This document shows, one piece after another, positions 36,961-45,503 of a stretch of 64,000 nt of DNA (the stretch's first letter is position 1; every line of letters begins with the position of its first letter). The position numbers and the translations under genes are program-made. This stretch comes from Nitrospirillum amazonense (lineage in GTDB: Bacteria > Pseudomonadota > Alphaproteobacteria > Azospirillales > Azospirillaceae): contig NZ_VITN01000011.1 of the NCBI RefSeq assembly GCF_007828045.1, positions 146,367 to 210,366 of the forward strand, written 5' to 3'. Below the pieces are notes generated by a model. The model searched no databases. It had not been told where the DNA came from and saw nothing but the letters and a program-made list of their open reading frames with translations.

Positions 36961-37752
36961 ATGAGCGACATCCGGCTTTACTTCTTCCAATCCGGCACCC
37001 AGCGCTGCAAGGCGCACGACATCCGCATGAACCAGGGGGATGGCGCCGACTATGAGATCCCCGTGCCCTGGTTCCTGCTGACCCATCCCCGGGGCAACGT
37101 CGTGCTGGACGGCGGCTTGGCGGCGGAGGGGCTGGCGGACCCACGCGGCTATTGGGGCGACACGGTCGACGTTTTCCGCCCGGTGATGACGCCGGACCAA
37201 GGCTGTGTCGCCCAGTTGGCGACGCTGGGCCTGGCCCCCGGTGACATACGCCACGTGGCGCTGTCGCACCTGCATTCCGACCACACCGGCGCCATCGGCC
37301 GTTTCCCCGGCGCCACCCACATCGTGCAGCGGCGGGAGCATGAGTACGCCCACGCCCCCGACTGGTTCGCCGCCGGCGCCTACACCCGCCGCGACTTCGA
37401 TCGCCCCGGCCTGGATTGGCGCCTCCTGGAGGGCGACGCGACCGATGGCCACGATGTGTTCGGCGATGGCGTCCTGCGCCTGGTGTTCACGCCCGGCCAT
37501 TCGGTCGGTCATCAATCCTTCCTGGTCACCCTGCCCCGCAGCGGCGCCTGGCTGCTGGCGGCCGACGCCGTCTACACCCTGGACCATTGGAACGAGAGGG
37601 CGCTGCCGGGCTTCCTGGCCTCCGCCGTGGACACGGTCCGGTCGGTCCGCAAACTGCATGCGTTGGCGGAGCGGACCGGCGCCACGCTGGTACCGGGCCA
37701 TGACCCGGAGGTATGGCCCCGCTTCCGGCTGGCGCCGGGCTATTACGACTGA
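36961..37752 (+). CDS. Metallo-beta-lactamase-fold hydrolase, N-acyl-homoserine lactonase type
   Basis: A 263-residue di-zinc hydrolase that closely follows the AHL lactonase pattern (AiiA, AttM/BlcC). Metal ligands are His103, His105, Asp107 and His108 in SHLHSDHTG, His180 in FTPGHSVGHQS, Asp202 in AADAVYT and His247 in VPGHDPE. Tyr205 occupies the position of the AiiA tyrosine that polarises the lactone. Such enzymes open the lactone of quorum-sensing signals or of gamma-butyrolactones. ATG at 36961 has AAGGAAG upstream. It is divergent from the LysR gene and overlaps the convergent hydrolase by 10 bases. The real substrate is not shown by sequence. Confidence 0.82.
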   Translation: MSDIRLYFFQSGTQRCKAHDIRMNQGDGADYEIPVPWFLLTHPRGNVVLDGGLAAEGLADPRGYWGDTVDVFRPVMTPDQGCVAQLATLGLAPGDIRHVALSHLHSDHTGAIGRFPGATHIVQRREHEYAHAPDWFAAGAYTRRDFDRPGLDWRLLEGDATDGHDVFGDGVLRLVFTPGHSVGHQSFLVTLPRSGAWLLAADAVYTLDHWNERALPGFLASAVDTVRSVRKLHALAERTGATLVPGHDPEVWPRFRLAPGYYD

Positions 37753-38657
37753 CGCAGGAAGTCGGCGATCAGCCGGGCGATCAGGTCCGGCGCATCCTCC
37801 AGGCAGTAATGGCCCACGCCGGGCAGTTCATGAACGGCGGCGGCCGGGAACAGGTCGCGGAACAGCGGCAGGAAGTGCCGCGCCTGCAAGGTGCGGTCTG
37901 CCATCCCCCAGATGGCCAAGGCGGGTCTGGTGCGGATGGCCCGCATGGCCGCGGCGTCAGGCATTTCGAACCGGTGTGCGCCCGTGGCGAAGCCTTTGGC
38001 CCAGCCGATGGCGCCCAGGCAGTCCGCCGGGGTGGCGAAGGGCGCGCCATAAGCCGCCAGCCAGCTGTCGGTGACCACACCCATGTCCTCAAAGCCATTG
38101 AGCTTCAGGGTGCTGAGGATGGTGTAGCCCAGCTGGCCCAGCACCGTTTCCAGGCTGCCGTCCGCGTGCGCCTTGAGTATCCATTGGAACCAGGGCGCCG
38201 TCGCGGCATTGGCCAGCAGCCGGTCAAGCTGGTCGGGCTGGCCAAAGGATACGGGGCCGTTGGTGGAAATCACCCGTTTGACGCGATCCGGATGGCGGGC
38301 GGCCAGCCCCATGCCCGTCGGCCCGCCGAAATCGTGCAGCACCAGCGTGATGTCGCGCAGGTCCAGCGCCAGAATGAAGCGCTCCAGATTGTCGATGTGA
38401 TCCTGCAGCCAATAGCTGCGGTCCGGCGGCGTGGCGCTTTTGCCGAAGCCCATATGGTCCGGCACCACCACGCGATGCGTGACGCTCAACGCCGGGATCA
38501 GGTGGCGGAACAGGTAGCCCCAGGTCGGCTCCCCATGCAGGCACAGCACCACCTCGCCCTCACCCTCATCCACATAGTGCATGGGAAAGCCGGGGGCGTT
38601 GGTGATATGGGAGGCGAAGGGAAAGGTGCCGTCGAAGGTGGCATCGGCGGGGATCAT
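37743..38657 (-). CDS. Alpha/beta hydrolase, haloalkane dehalogenase-like
   Basis: A 304-residue alpha/beta hydrolase. The oxyanion segment HGEPTWGYLFRHLIP, the nucleophile elbow VLHDFGGPTG with Asp109 in place of serine, and the histidine His283 in GVGHYCLEDAP give an Asp-His pair as in haloalkane dehalogenases and epoxide hydrolases. HGEPTW is the haloalkane dehalogenase form. It diverges from the HxlR gene, with two palindromic sites in the 110-base gap, so it is likely repressed by that protein. Substrate unknown. Confidence 0.8.
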   Translation of the reverse strand: MIPADATFDGTFPFASHITNAPGFPMHYVDEGEGEVVLCLHGEPTWGYLFRHLIPALSVTHRVVVPDHMGFGKSATPPDRSYWLQDHIDNLERFILALDLRDITLVLHDFGGPTGMGLAARHPDRVKRVISTNGPVSFGQPDQLDRLLANAATAPWFQWILKAHADGSLETVLGQLGYTILSTLKLNGFEDMGVVTDSWLAAYGAPFATPADCLGAIGWAKGFATGAHRFEMPDAAAMRAIRTRPALAIWGMADRTLQARHFLPLFRDLFPAAAVHELPGVGHYCLEDAPDLIARLIADFLRQS

Positions 38658-38670
38658 GGCGGTCGCTCCG

Positions 38671-38695
38671 ATATGGTTTCAAATTAAAACCATAT
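38671..38695. promoter_or_regulatory. HxlR operator candidate, site 1
   Basis: Perfect 9-base inverted repeat ATATGGTTT (38671-38679) and AAACCATAT (38687-38695) with a 7-base AT-rich centre, just upstream of the dehalogenase-like gene start. Confidence 0.75.
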
Positions 38696-38711
38696 GAGAC
38701 GTATCGCTTGA

Positions 38712-38728
38712 GGTTTTAATTTGCAACC
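38712..38728. promoter_or_regulatory. HxlR operator candidate, site 2
   Basis: GGTTTTAATTTGCAACC is the reverse complement of the core of site 1 (38675-38691) with one mismatch in 17. The centres are 37 bases apart. It lies 40 bases before the HxlR start, so both divergent promoters could be covered. Confidence 0.7.
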
Positions 38729-38767
38729 TCTATATCCAGGCCATCATCGGCATGAGGGGAGACCGCC

Positions 38768-39223
38768 ATGGTCAAGCGCACCAGCCACCAGGACTCGCTG
38801 TGCGGCGTCGCCCGGCCGCTGGACGCCATCGGCGACGGCTGGTCGCTGCTGATCATCCGCGACGCCTTCGACGGCCTGCGCCGCTTCGGGGAGTTCCAGA
38901 AGAATTTGGGCTTGGCCAAGAACATCCTGGCCGCCCGCCTGCGCACCCTGGTGGCCCACGGCATCCTGCGGACGGTGCCGGCCGCCGACGGCGGCGCCCA
39001 CCAGGACTATGTGCTGACGGCCAAGGGGCGCGGCCTGTTCCCGGTGTTGGTTGCCCTACGCCAGTGGGGCGAGGACCATTTCTTCACCGCCGATGAGCCA
39101 CACGTGCGCCTGCTGGACAAGCGCACCGGCAAACCCTTGCGCCGCCTGGAACCCCAGGCCCAGGACGGCACCCCGCTGGCGCCGGAGGATACCGTGGTGC
39201 GCTTTCCGGTGGAAAATCCTTAA
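38768..39223 (+). CDS. HxlR-family transcriptional regulator
   Basis: A 151-residue winged-helix regulator. The family core is intact: CGVARPLDAIGDGWSLLIIRDAF, RRFGEFQKNLGLAKNILAARLRTL (key part LGLAKNILAARL) and the wing with QDYVLTAKGRGL. HxlR members respond to reactive or toxic small molecules and usually control a divergent enzyme, here the dehalogenase-like hydrolase. Its C-terminal 45 residues are an extra soluble tail. ATG at 38768. Confidence 0.92.
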   Translation: MVKRTSHQDSLCGVARPLDAIGDGWSLLIIRDAFDGLRRFGEFQKNLGLAKNILAARLRTLVAHGILRTVPAADGGAHQDYVLTAKGRGLFPVLVALRQWGEDHFFTADEPHVRLLDKRTGKPLRRLEPQAQDGTPLAPEDTVVRFPVENP

Positions 39224-39290
39224 ACCCTGCATCGCTTCTGCACAAAACCCCGTTTAAGCTGGCGGGCAACGACGACGCGGTGGGGTGGTG

Positions 39291-41168
39291 ATGGCGACGG
39301 ACGGCACAGCGGCGACAACGGCACAGACGGCGGGGCGGCCCCCTGACGTTTTCGTTACCCGCCTGGTGGCGGCCCTGGTCCAGGCGGCGGGACTGTACCT
39401 GCTGGCCGAGGCGGCGACGAAGCCGCTGGCCTGGCCCGCGACCGTTCCCGAGCTGTTCACGCCCCTGGCGATGGTTCTGTCCCTGATCCCCTTGCTCGCC
39501 CTGCTGGGGGTGGGACAGATCGCCTGGCGGCCGCTGCTGATATGGATCCTGGTGGCGACCGTGATCGTCGCCGGCCTCGGCTATCATACGGAAGCCCGCC
39601 TGCCGGAAGCCCACCTGCCATCCGCCGGCTCGGCCATGGGGTCGAAGGAGGCTCCCTCGCTGATCTGGGGCCACATCGACGTGTGGCTGAGCATCGCCGG
39701 CGGCCTATTCATCGCCCATGCCCTGGTGGTGGACGCGGTCATCGAGCGGCGTTGGCGCCCCAGCTATCCGCGCCATTTTGACACCGCCTGGAAGCAAGGA
39801 GTGCAGGCAGCCCTGACCGTGGTGTTCACGGGTGTGTTCTGGGGTGTGCTTTATCTCGGCGCCGGTCTGTTCAATCTGCTGAAGATCACCTTCTTCGAAC
39901 GACTGATCCACCACGACTGGTTCGCCATCCCCGCCACCACCTTGGCCATCGCGGGCGCCGTGCACATCACCGATGTGCAGCCCGCCTTGATCCGGGGCGC
40001 GCGCGCCCTGGCGCTGACCCTGTTCTCCTGGCTGCTGCCCCTGCTGGTGGTCATCGTCGTGGGCTTCCTGGGCAGCCTGCCCTTTCTGTCCTTGCAACCG
40101 CTCTGGCAGACCCATTTCGCCGCCAAGCTGCTGCTGACGGCGTCGGCGCTGCTGATCTTCCTCATCAACTGCTGCTATCAGGATGGCGCGGTGGAGCGAA
40201 CCGCCATCGCCGCCAAGCGCTGGGCCGGCACCGTGGGCGCGTTGGCGCTGCTGCCCTTGGTGGCGCTGGCCGCCTGGGCGCTGAGCTTGCGGGTGGGGCA
40301 GTACGGCTGGAGCGTGCAGCGCGTGGTGGCGGCCGCCATTGTCCTGGCCCTGGCCGCCTACACCATCGGCTACGTCGGCGCCGTGCTGCGCGCGCCCAGC
40401 CCACATGGGCCCCAGTGGCTGCGCTTGCTGGAAATCACCAACCACGTCTCCGCCCACCTGGTGCTGATCCTGCTGCTGGTCCTGTTGACGCCCGTGGCCG
40501 ATCCCGCCCGGCTGATGGTGGCCGACCAGATGGCCCGGCTGCGCGCGGGCGTTGTAGCGCCGGACAAGATCGACATCGTTACCCTACGCTTCGACGGCGC
40601 CCGCTGGGGCCAAGACGCCACGATCGCCCTGAACCAGATGACAGCGCCCCAATGGACGGCTGAACAGACTGCATTGCTGCACAAAGCCGCGCAAGCCTCC
40701 CTGGAAAAGGCAAACCGTTATCAGGTGTGGCATCAGTTCCCCACCACGGAGCCGACTGAGGACGAATTGCGAAAGCGGCTGGCGGTCTATCCCCCCGGGC
40801 ATCCCATCCCTTCGGCGTTCTTGAAGACCTATTCCGAGGAAGGGGCGATGTGGCCGCGTGCTGGCTGCGGTCACCCCACCGAAAGATGCGCCGCTTATTT
40901 CCTGACGCTCATGCCTGGAACACCGGAAGCCATCTTCTTGCTGGATGGCATGTCGGCCGCCGTGTACGAGGTGGACACCGCCGGTACATGGCACAAAACA
41001 GGTTATGTACTAGGCGACCTTACGAACTGTAACGCCCTGGAGCAGTCCTTCAAGCAAGGGGCAGTCACCACCGTTCCCCATCCTTGGCCGGACCTGATGG
41101 TTGGCGGCATCCGGCTGGAAATTAACCGAGCCGATTTCGGCTATCATACCTGCCCCACCAGCCCCTGA
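39291..41168 (+). CDS. DUF4153 multi-span membrane protein
   Basis: A 625-residue protein with about ten to twelve hydrophobic helices in the first 400 residues and a soluble, presumably periplasmic, C-terminal domain. The layout and segments such as FNLLKITFFERLIHHDWFAIPATTLAIAGAVHITD (key part FNLLKITFF) match DUF4153 proteins. Function is unknown. The C-terminal part has four cysteines (AGCGHPTERCAAYF, LTNCNALE and HTCPTSP) that could form disulfides. Starts at ATG 39291, preceded by two in-frame GTG codons. It follows the HxlR gene by 67 bases on the same strand but has no evident link to it. Confidence 0.75.
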   Translation: MATDGTAATTAQTAGRPPDVFVTRLVAALVQAAGLYLLAEAATKPLAWPATVPELFTPLAMVLSLIPLLALLGVGQIAWRPLLIWILVATVIVAGLGYHTEARLPEAHLPSAGSAMGSKEAPSLIWGHIDVWLSIAGGLFIAHALVVDAVIERRWRPSYPRHFDTAWKQGVQAALTVVFTGVFWGVLYLGAGLFNLLKITFFERLIHHDWFAIPATTLAIAGAVHITDVQPALIRGARALALTLFSWLLPLLVVIVVGFLGSLPFLSLQPLWQTHFAAKLLLTASALLIFLINCCYQDGAVERTAIAAKRWAGTVGALALLPLVALAAWALSLRVGQYGWSVQRVVAAAIVLALAAYTIGYVGAVLRAPSPHGPQWLRLLEITNHVSAHLVLILLLVLLTPVADPARLMVADQMARLRAGVVAPDKIDIVTLRFDGARWGQDATIALNQMTAPQWTAEQTALLHKAAQASLEKANRYQVWHQFPTTEPTEDELRKRLAVYPPGHPIPSAFLKTYSEEGAMWPRAGCGHPTERCAAYFLTLMPGTPEAIFLLDGMSAAVYEVDTAGTWHKTGYVLGDLTNCNALEQSFKQGAVTTVPHPWPDLMVGGIRLEINRADFGYHTCPTSP

Positions 41169-41464
41169 ACGTTCCGTTTGACAGCGAGAATCGCATCCCT
41201 TTTCGGGAACCGTGCAGGCTCGCATCCGCTTCCTGAAAGGAAAGACCGGAGGCGGCTGGTGGTGATGTCCACCATCCAGCAGCGGCGACCTTTGCATCCC
41301 CACGCAGAGCCCGGCCCTCCGCCAACAGCGGCAAGGGCAAAAGATGACCGCCAAGGCGACAAGGGCGGAGACAAGAACGGCGGCGGCGTGGGGATGGGGA
41401 TGGGCAGCGGTGGCTTCAGCTTCGGCGCCCCCCACGACGCCCATGACCACCATGTGTGAAAGCC
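41169..41464. other. Gap between DUF4153 gene and AraC gene
   Basis: About 300 bases. A 63-codon ORF on the plus strand (41268-41459) ends in a glycine-rich stretch (GGGVGMGMGSGGFSFG) and a histidine-rich tail. It has GGTGGTG but no good ribosome site before its ATG. It may be a small protein or chance; I give it low weight. No terminator is clear. Confidence 0.3.
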
Positions 41465-42391
41465 CTAAGCGGACATCCGGACGGCGTCCCGGTAGGTCTT
41501 GGGGGACGCGCCGGTCACGCGCTTGAAGGCGGTGCTGAAGGCGCTTTCGGAGCTGTAGCCCAGCGACTGGCCGATGACCGCCACGGGGGTGCCCCCCTCG
41601 CGCAAGGCGCGTTCGGCCAGGCGCATGCGCCATTCGGTGAGGTAAGTCAGCGGCGCCAAGCCCGCGACGGTCCTGAAATGCAGCGCGAACGTCGTTCGCG
41701 ACATGGCGCAGGCCCTGGCCAGCTCATCGAGATGCCAGGCGCGGGCGGGATCGCCGTGCATCAGCCGCAGGGCGGGCGCCAGGCGGGGGTCGCCCAGCGC
41801 GCGCAACCATCCGGCCGGCAGGGGCCCGGACGTCTTGAGATGGGCCCGCAAAATCTGGATGAACAGCAGTTGGGCCAATTGCGCCGTCACCAGCTGCGTG
41901 CCCGGCAGGTCGGCGCGCCGCTCCGCCACCAGCTGGTCCAGCAGCCAGCGGAAAGCCGTCGCCTGCGGTGAGGCCGCCGGCACGTGGATCCACGGCGGCA
42001 GGACATCCGCCAGCAGCCGGCCGCTGGCCGGGTCAAGCAGGACATGGCCGCCGATATGGGCGAAATCATCGCCCTCACCCACCGTCACCGGCTTCGTCTT
42101 GTCGGTGCGGGAAAACAGGCTCATGGCATCGATAGGCGCGGCATCCAGGTCACTGGCCAGCTCGAAGGACCGCTTGGCCGACAGCAGCCCTACGTCGCCG
42201 GTCTCGAAATGAACCGGCGCCGCCTCGCCCTCGATGCGCACCCAGCAACGGCCCTTCACCACAGCGAAGAACTTGATCTTATCCGGGGCCGGGAAACGGA
42301 TGGCCCATGCGCCGCCCGCCGTGAAGCCGCCGGTCACCAGCGATTCCGCATTGGTGAATTTGAGAATGTCGGAGAAAGGGTCGGCACTCAT
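41465..42391 (-). CDS. AraC-family regulator with cupin-type sensor domain
   Basis: A 308-residue regulator. Residues about 10-190 form a cupin-like (AraC-binding, cupin_6) sensor domain. The C-terminal 100 residues hold the two AraC helix-turn-helices, with HLDELARACAMSRTTFALHF and VAVIGQSLGYSSESAFSTAFKR (key part LGYSSESAFSTAFKR). It diverges from a reductase gene 139 bases away, which is its probable target; the enzyme family suggests an aldehyde or ketone inducer (inference). Confidence 0.92.
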   Translation of the reverse strand: MSADPFSDILKFTNAESLVTGGFTAGGAWAIRFPAPDKIKFFAVVKGRCWVRIEGEAAPVHFETGDVGLLSAKRSFELASDLDAAPIDAMSLFSRTDKTKPVTVGEGDDFAHIGGHVLLDPASGRLLADVLPPWIHVPAASPQATAFRWLLDQLVAERRADLPGTQLVTAQLAQLLFIQILRAHLKTSGPLPAGWLRALGDPRLAPALRLMHGDPARAWHLDELARACAMSRTTFALHFRTVAGLAPLTYLTEWRMRLAERALREGGTPVAVIGQSLGYSSESAFSTAFKRVTGASPKTYRDAVRMSA

Positions 42392-42530
42392 TTCCGTACT
42401 ATCGCCAAAGCATCACGTACTTTCAAGCATTCACAGTCCGGATTGCGCGCCCTACCTTTGGGGGGAAAGACGGAGAGCGCCCGTTGACTGGGCGTCGTCA
42501 AATCACCAGCGCTCCTCTCGGAAAATCGAC

Positions 42531-43586
42531 ATGAATGACCAACTGATCCTCGTGACCGGCGGCACGGGCTTTATCGCCCAGCACTGCATCCTGGCGGCGC
42601 TGAAAGCTGGATATCGCGTGCGGACCACCGTCCGCTCCCTGTCGCGGGAGGCCGAGGTGCGCGCGCACCTGAAGGTCGGCGGGGCGGAGGCGGGCGACCG
42701 CCTGACCTTCGTCGCCGCTGATCTCACCGCCGATGAAGGCTGGGCGGAAGCGGTCGCCGGCTGCACCTATGTCCTGCATGGCGCCTCGCCCACCCCGACG
42801 GGTGAGCAGGTCAGCGAGGAGGATTGGGTCAAGCCGGCCGTCGAGGGCAACTTGCGAGTCCTGCGCGCCGCGCGGGACGCCGGGGTCAGGCGGGTGGTGC
42901 TGACCTCCGCCTTCGGCGCGATCTGCGCCGGGCACAAGGCCATGACCCGGCCGTTCAACGAGACGGACTGGAGCGACCTGACGGGCGCTGTCTGGCCCTA
43001 CCAGAAATCGAAGACCTTGGCCGAACGGGCGGCCTGGGATTTCATCGCGCGGGAGGGGCGCGGGCTGGAGCTGTCGGCCGTGAACCCGACCGCCGTCCTG
43101 GGCCCCGTGCTGGGCGCCGATTATTCCCACTCCATCGGCCTGATCCGGAACATGATGAATGGGCAGCCGGGATGCCCGAAACTCAATTGCGGAATCGTCG
43201 ACGTGCGGGACGTGGCGGACCTGCACCTGCGCGCCATGACCCATGCCGCCGCCAACGGTGAGCGCTTCCTGGCGATTTCCGGTGAAAGCCTGTGGATGAT
43301 CGATATCGCCAGGGTGCTGCGGCGTCGCCTGGGGGCCGCCGCCGCCAAGGTGCCCACGCGGGTGCTGCCCAACTGGCTGGTCCGCCTGATCAGCCTGAAA
43401 AACCCGGTCATGAGGGGTGCCGTCACCCTGCTGGGCGTCAACCTGAACGCCACCAGCGAAAAGGCGATACGACTGCTGGGCTGGGCGCCACGCCCCAGCG
43501 AGGAAGCCATCGTCGCGACCGCCGAAAGCCTGATCCGGCTCGGCCTGCTTCCCGGCGTGAAAGGGGCGGCGTCAGGGGTGGGGTGA
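42531..43586 (+). CDS. NAD(P)-dependent reductase, dihydroflavonol-4-reductase-like extended SDR
   Basis: A 351-residue extended short-chain dehydrogenase. The Rossmann motif VTGGTGFIAQHCILAAL gives TGGTGFIA. The catalytic YxxxK is in WPYQKSKTLAERAAW, and RRVVLTSAFGAIC supplies the serine strand. It resembles dihydroflavonol or cinnamoyl-CoA reductase relatives that reduce aldehydes and ketones in bacteria. ATG at 42531 has GGAAAATCGAC upstream. Divergent from the AraC gene. Confidence 0.88.
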   Translation: MNDQLILVTGGTGFIAQHCILAALKAGYRVRTTVRSLSREAEVRAHLKVGGAEAGDRLTFVAADLTADEGWAEAVAGCTYVLHGASPTPTGEQVSEEDWVKPAVEGNLRVLRAARDAGVRRVVLTSAFGAICAGHKAMTRPFNETDWSDLTGAVWPYQKSKTLAERAAWDFIAREGRGLELSAVNPTAVLGPVLGADYSHSIGLIRNMMNGQPGCPKLNCGIVDVRDVADLHLRAMTHAAANGERFLAISGESLWMIDIARVLRRRLGAAAAKVPTRVLPNWLVRLISLKNPVMRGAVTLLGVNLNATSEKAIRLLGWAPRPSEEAIVATAESLIRLGLLPGVKGAASGVG

Positions 43587-43612
43587 ACCGTCCCACCCCA
43601 GCCATGCCAACG

Positions 43613-44509
43613 TCAGTGACCGGACAGTTCCAGCCGCTCCAGGTCGCTGATCAGCCCCGGGCCGGTCGGCCGCCAGCCCAGCACCTCGCGCGTCCAGGCG
43701 CTGGAGGCCGGCATGTCGAGGCCGGCGAACATGGACAGCCAGCCGAAGTGGGCCGGCGCCTCCTCCTGGGGAATGGATTTGACGGGCAGATCCAACCGGC
43801 GGCCGATGGCCTCCACGATGTCGCGTATCGCCACGCCCTCCTCCGCCACCGCGTGGTACTTCGCATTGGGCTCGGCCCGTTCCACGACCAGCCGGTACAA
43901 CCGGGCGACATCCAGCAGATAGGCGGACGGCCAACGGTTCAAGCCCTCACCGACATACACGCATTCCCCCTTCTGCCGGAACATGCCGATCAGGGGGGTG
44001 ATCAGACCCTGCGTCACCGGGTCGTGCACCTGCGGCAGGCGCACCACCGACACGTTGATCCCCTCCGCCGCCAGGGCGGCCGCCGCTTCCTCCGACGCGG
44101 CGCGGGGATGGACGTTCGAGCCGACGATGGCGTTGCCCTCCTTCGCCGGCTCACCCGGAACAGTGTTGGCGATGGGCGTGCCGGAGGTGATGACCAGGGG
44201 GCGGCTGGAGCCGGCGAGCGCCGAGCCCAGCGCCCGGATCACCCGGCGGTCATCCTCGCAGTTGGCGACGAAGCGGGAGAAGTCATGGTTGAAGGCCAGA
44301 TGGATGACGCCGTCGCACTGGGCGGCCCCGCTGCGCAGGCTGTCCTCATCCTCCAGCGATCCGTGGTGGACTTCACCGCCGGCGGCGGCCAGGGCGGCGG
44401 CCTTGTCCTGAGAGCGGCAAAGACCCAGCACCTGGTGGCCGGCCGCGATCAAATCCTTCACCACGGCGGAACCGATGTTGCCGGTGGCACCTGTCACGAA
44501 CACACGCAT
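43613..44509 (-). CDS. NAD(P)-binding SDR/epimerase-like protein, paralog A
   Basis: A 298-residue extended SDR-like protein: Rossmann motif FVTGATGNIGSAVVKDL, then HLAFNHDFS, a serine strand PLVITSGTP, and a C-terminal substrate region with HFGWLSMFAG and LGWRPTGPGL. The usual YxxxK is not evident, so it may be an atypical reductase or NmrA-like sensor. It is clearly homologous to the next gene upstream (44527-45420), and the two are 17 bases apart, a tandem duplication. Starts [10 protein letters not shown] at 44509. Confidence 0.85.
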   Translation of the reverse strand: MRVFVTGATGNIGSAVVKDLIAAGHQVLGLCRSQDKAAALAAAGGEVHHGSLEDEDSLRSGAAQCDGVIHLAFNHDFSRFVANCEDDRRVIRALGSALAGSSRPLVITSGTPIANTVPGEPAKEGNAIVGSNVHPRAASEEAAAALAAEGINVSVVRLPQVHDPVTQGLITPLIGMFRQKGECVYVGEGLNRWPSAYLLDVARLYRLVVERAEPNAKYHAVAEEGVAIRDIVEAIGRRLDLPVKSIPQEEAPAHFGWLSMFAGLDMPASSAWTREVLGWRPTGPGLISDLERLELSGH

Positions 44510-44526
44510 GATCCGATATCCCTGTG

Positions 44527-45420
44527 TTAGACGGCGAAGTACGCCGGATGATCGAGGTCGGCCAGCAGGCCGGGTTGTGTGGGCGCCCAACCCAGCAGCG
44601 CCCGGGTCCCGGCGCTGGCGGCTGGGCAATCGACGCCGGCGAAGCGGGCGAACCAGCCGAAATGCGCCGCCGCCGCCTCGGCCGTGCGGGAGACCACAGG
44701 TACGCCCAGCCGCCGGCCGATGATTTCGGCGATCGCCTTGAACGCCACCCCCTCATCCGCCACGGCGTGGAAGGGGCCGCCCTCGGCACCACGCTCCAGC
44801 GCCAGGCGGAACACCCGGGCGGCATCCAGCCGATGCACGGCCGGCCAGCGGTTGAGGCCGTCGCCCACGTAAGGGGAGACGCCCTTCTCCCGGGCCAAGG
44901 CGATGAGGCGCGGCACGAAGCCGTGGTCGCCATGACCATGCACCGAGGGTGGTAGCCGCACCGCCGTCACGCGCACGCCCCGCGCCCGCAGCGCGGCGGC
45001 GGCCGCTTCGGGATTGCGGGGAAAGGCCTCCAGCGCCGGGCGCGGCGGGGTCCGCTCCGTCGCCAAGGTGCCCGGCGCCAGCAGGGCGATCCCCGAGGTG
45101 ACGACCAGCGGCCGGTCCGACCCCTCCAGCACGTCGCCGATGGCCGCGATGGCCCGCTGCTCATCGGCGCCGTTCTGGGCGAAGTTGGAAAAGTCGTGGT
45201 TGAAGGCCAGGTGGATCACGCCGTCGGCCCAGTCGGCGCCGCGCTTCAGGCTTTCCAGATCTTGCAGGCTGCCGTGATGAACCTCGGCGCCCGCCGCGGC
45301 CAAGGCGGCGGCCTCGTCGGCCGAGCGGCAAAGGCCCAGCACCTGGTGCCCCGCCACGATCAGGTCGGCCACCACGGCGGAACCGACCCATCCCGTGGCA
45401 CCTGTCACGAATACACGCAT
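44527..45420 (-). CDS. NAD(P)-binding SDR/epimerase-like protein, paralog B
   Basis: A 297-residue paralog of the following gene with the same landmarks: [56 protein letters not shown] (key part GLNRWP) and [10 protein letters not shown]. It diverges from a MmyB-type helix-turn-helix regulator gene with 81 bases between. That regulator class is often found next to SDR genes, so it probably represses this pair. Substrate unknown. Confidence 0.85.
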   Translation of the reverse strand: MRVFVTGATGWVGSAVVADLIVAGHQVLGLCRSADEAAALAAAGAEVHHGSLQDLESLKRGADWADGVIHLAFNHDFSNFAQNGADEQRAIAAIGDVLEGSDRPLVVTSGIALLAPGTLATERTPPRPALEAFPRNPEAAAAALRARGVRVTAVRLPPSVHGHGDHGFVPRLIALAREKGVSPYVGDGLNRWPAVHRLDAARVFRLALERGAEGGPFHAVADEGVAFKAIAEIIGRRLGVPVVSRTAEAAAAHFGWFARFAGVDCPAASAGTRALLGWAPTQPGLLADLDHPAYFAV

Positions 45421-45466
45421 CAGCGTCGTCTCCAAGTTTCCCTGAAGACAACTCTCGGCGCCGGTC

Positions 45467-45503
45467 TTATCCTGGTAAAGTAGTGACGTTATCATAGTAA
45501 AAT
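45467..45503. promoter_or_regulatory. Direct-repeat operator candidate upstream of MmyB-type regulator
   Basis: TTATCCTGGTAAAGT (45467-45481) and TTATCATAGTAAAAT (45489-45503) match at 11 of 15 positions and are 22 bases apart, two turns of the helix. The second copy overlaps the proposed regulator start at 45502, which either puts the operator over the start codon or argues for the in-frame ATG at 45514. Confidence 0.6.

Noticed and set aside
41010..41633. Minus-strand ORF with HPHPH and cysteine-rich stretches
   Set aside because: Overlaps two real genes at both ends and has no ribosome site; the histidine-rich look comes from a repetitive plus-strand sequence.
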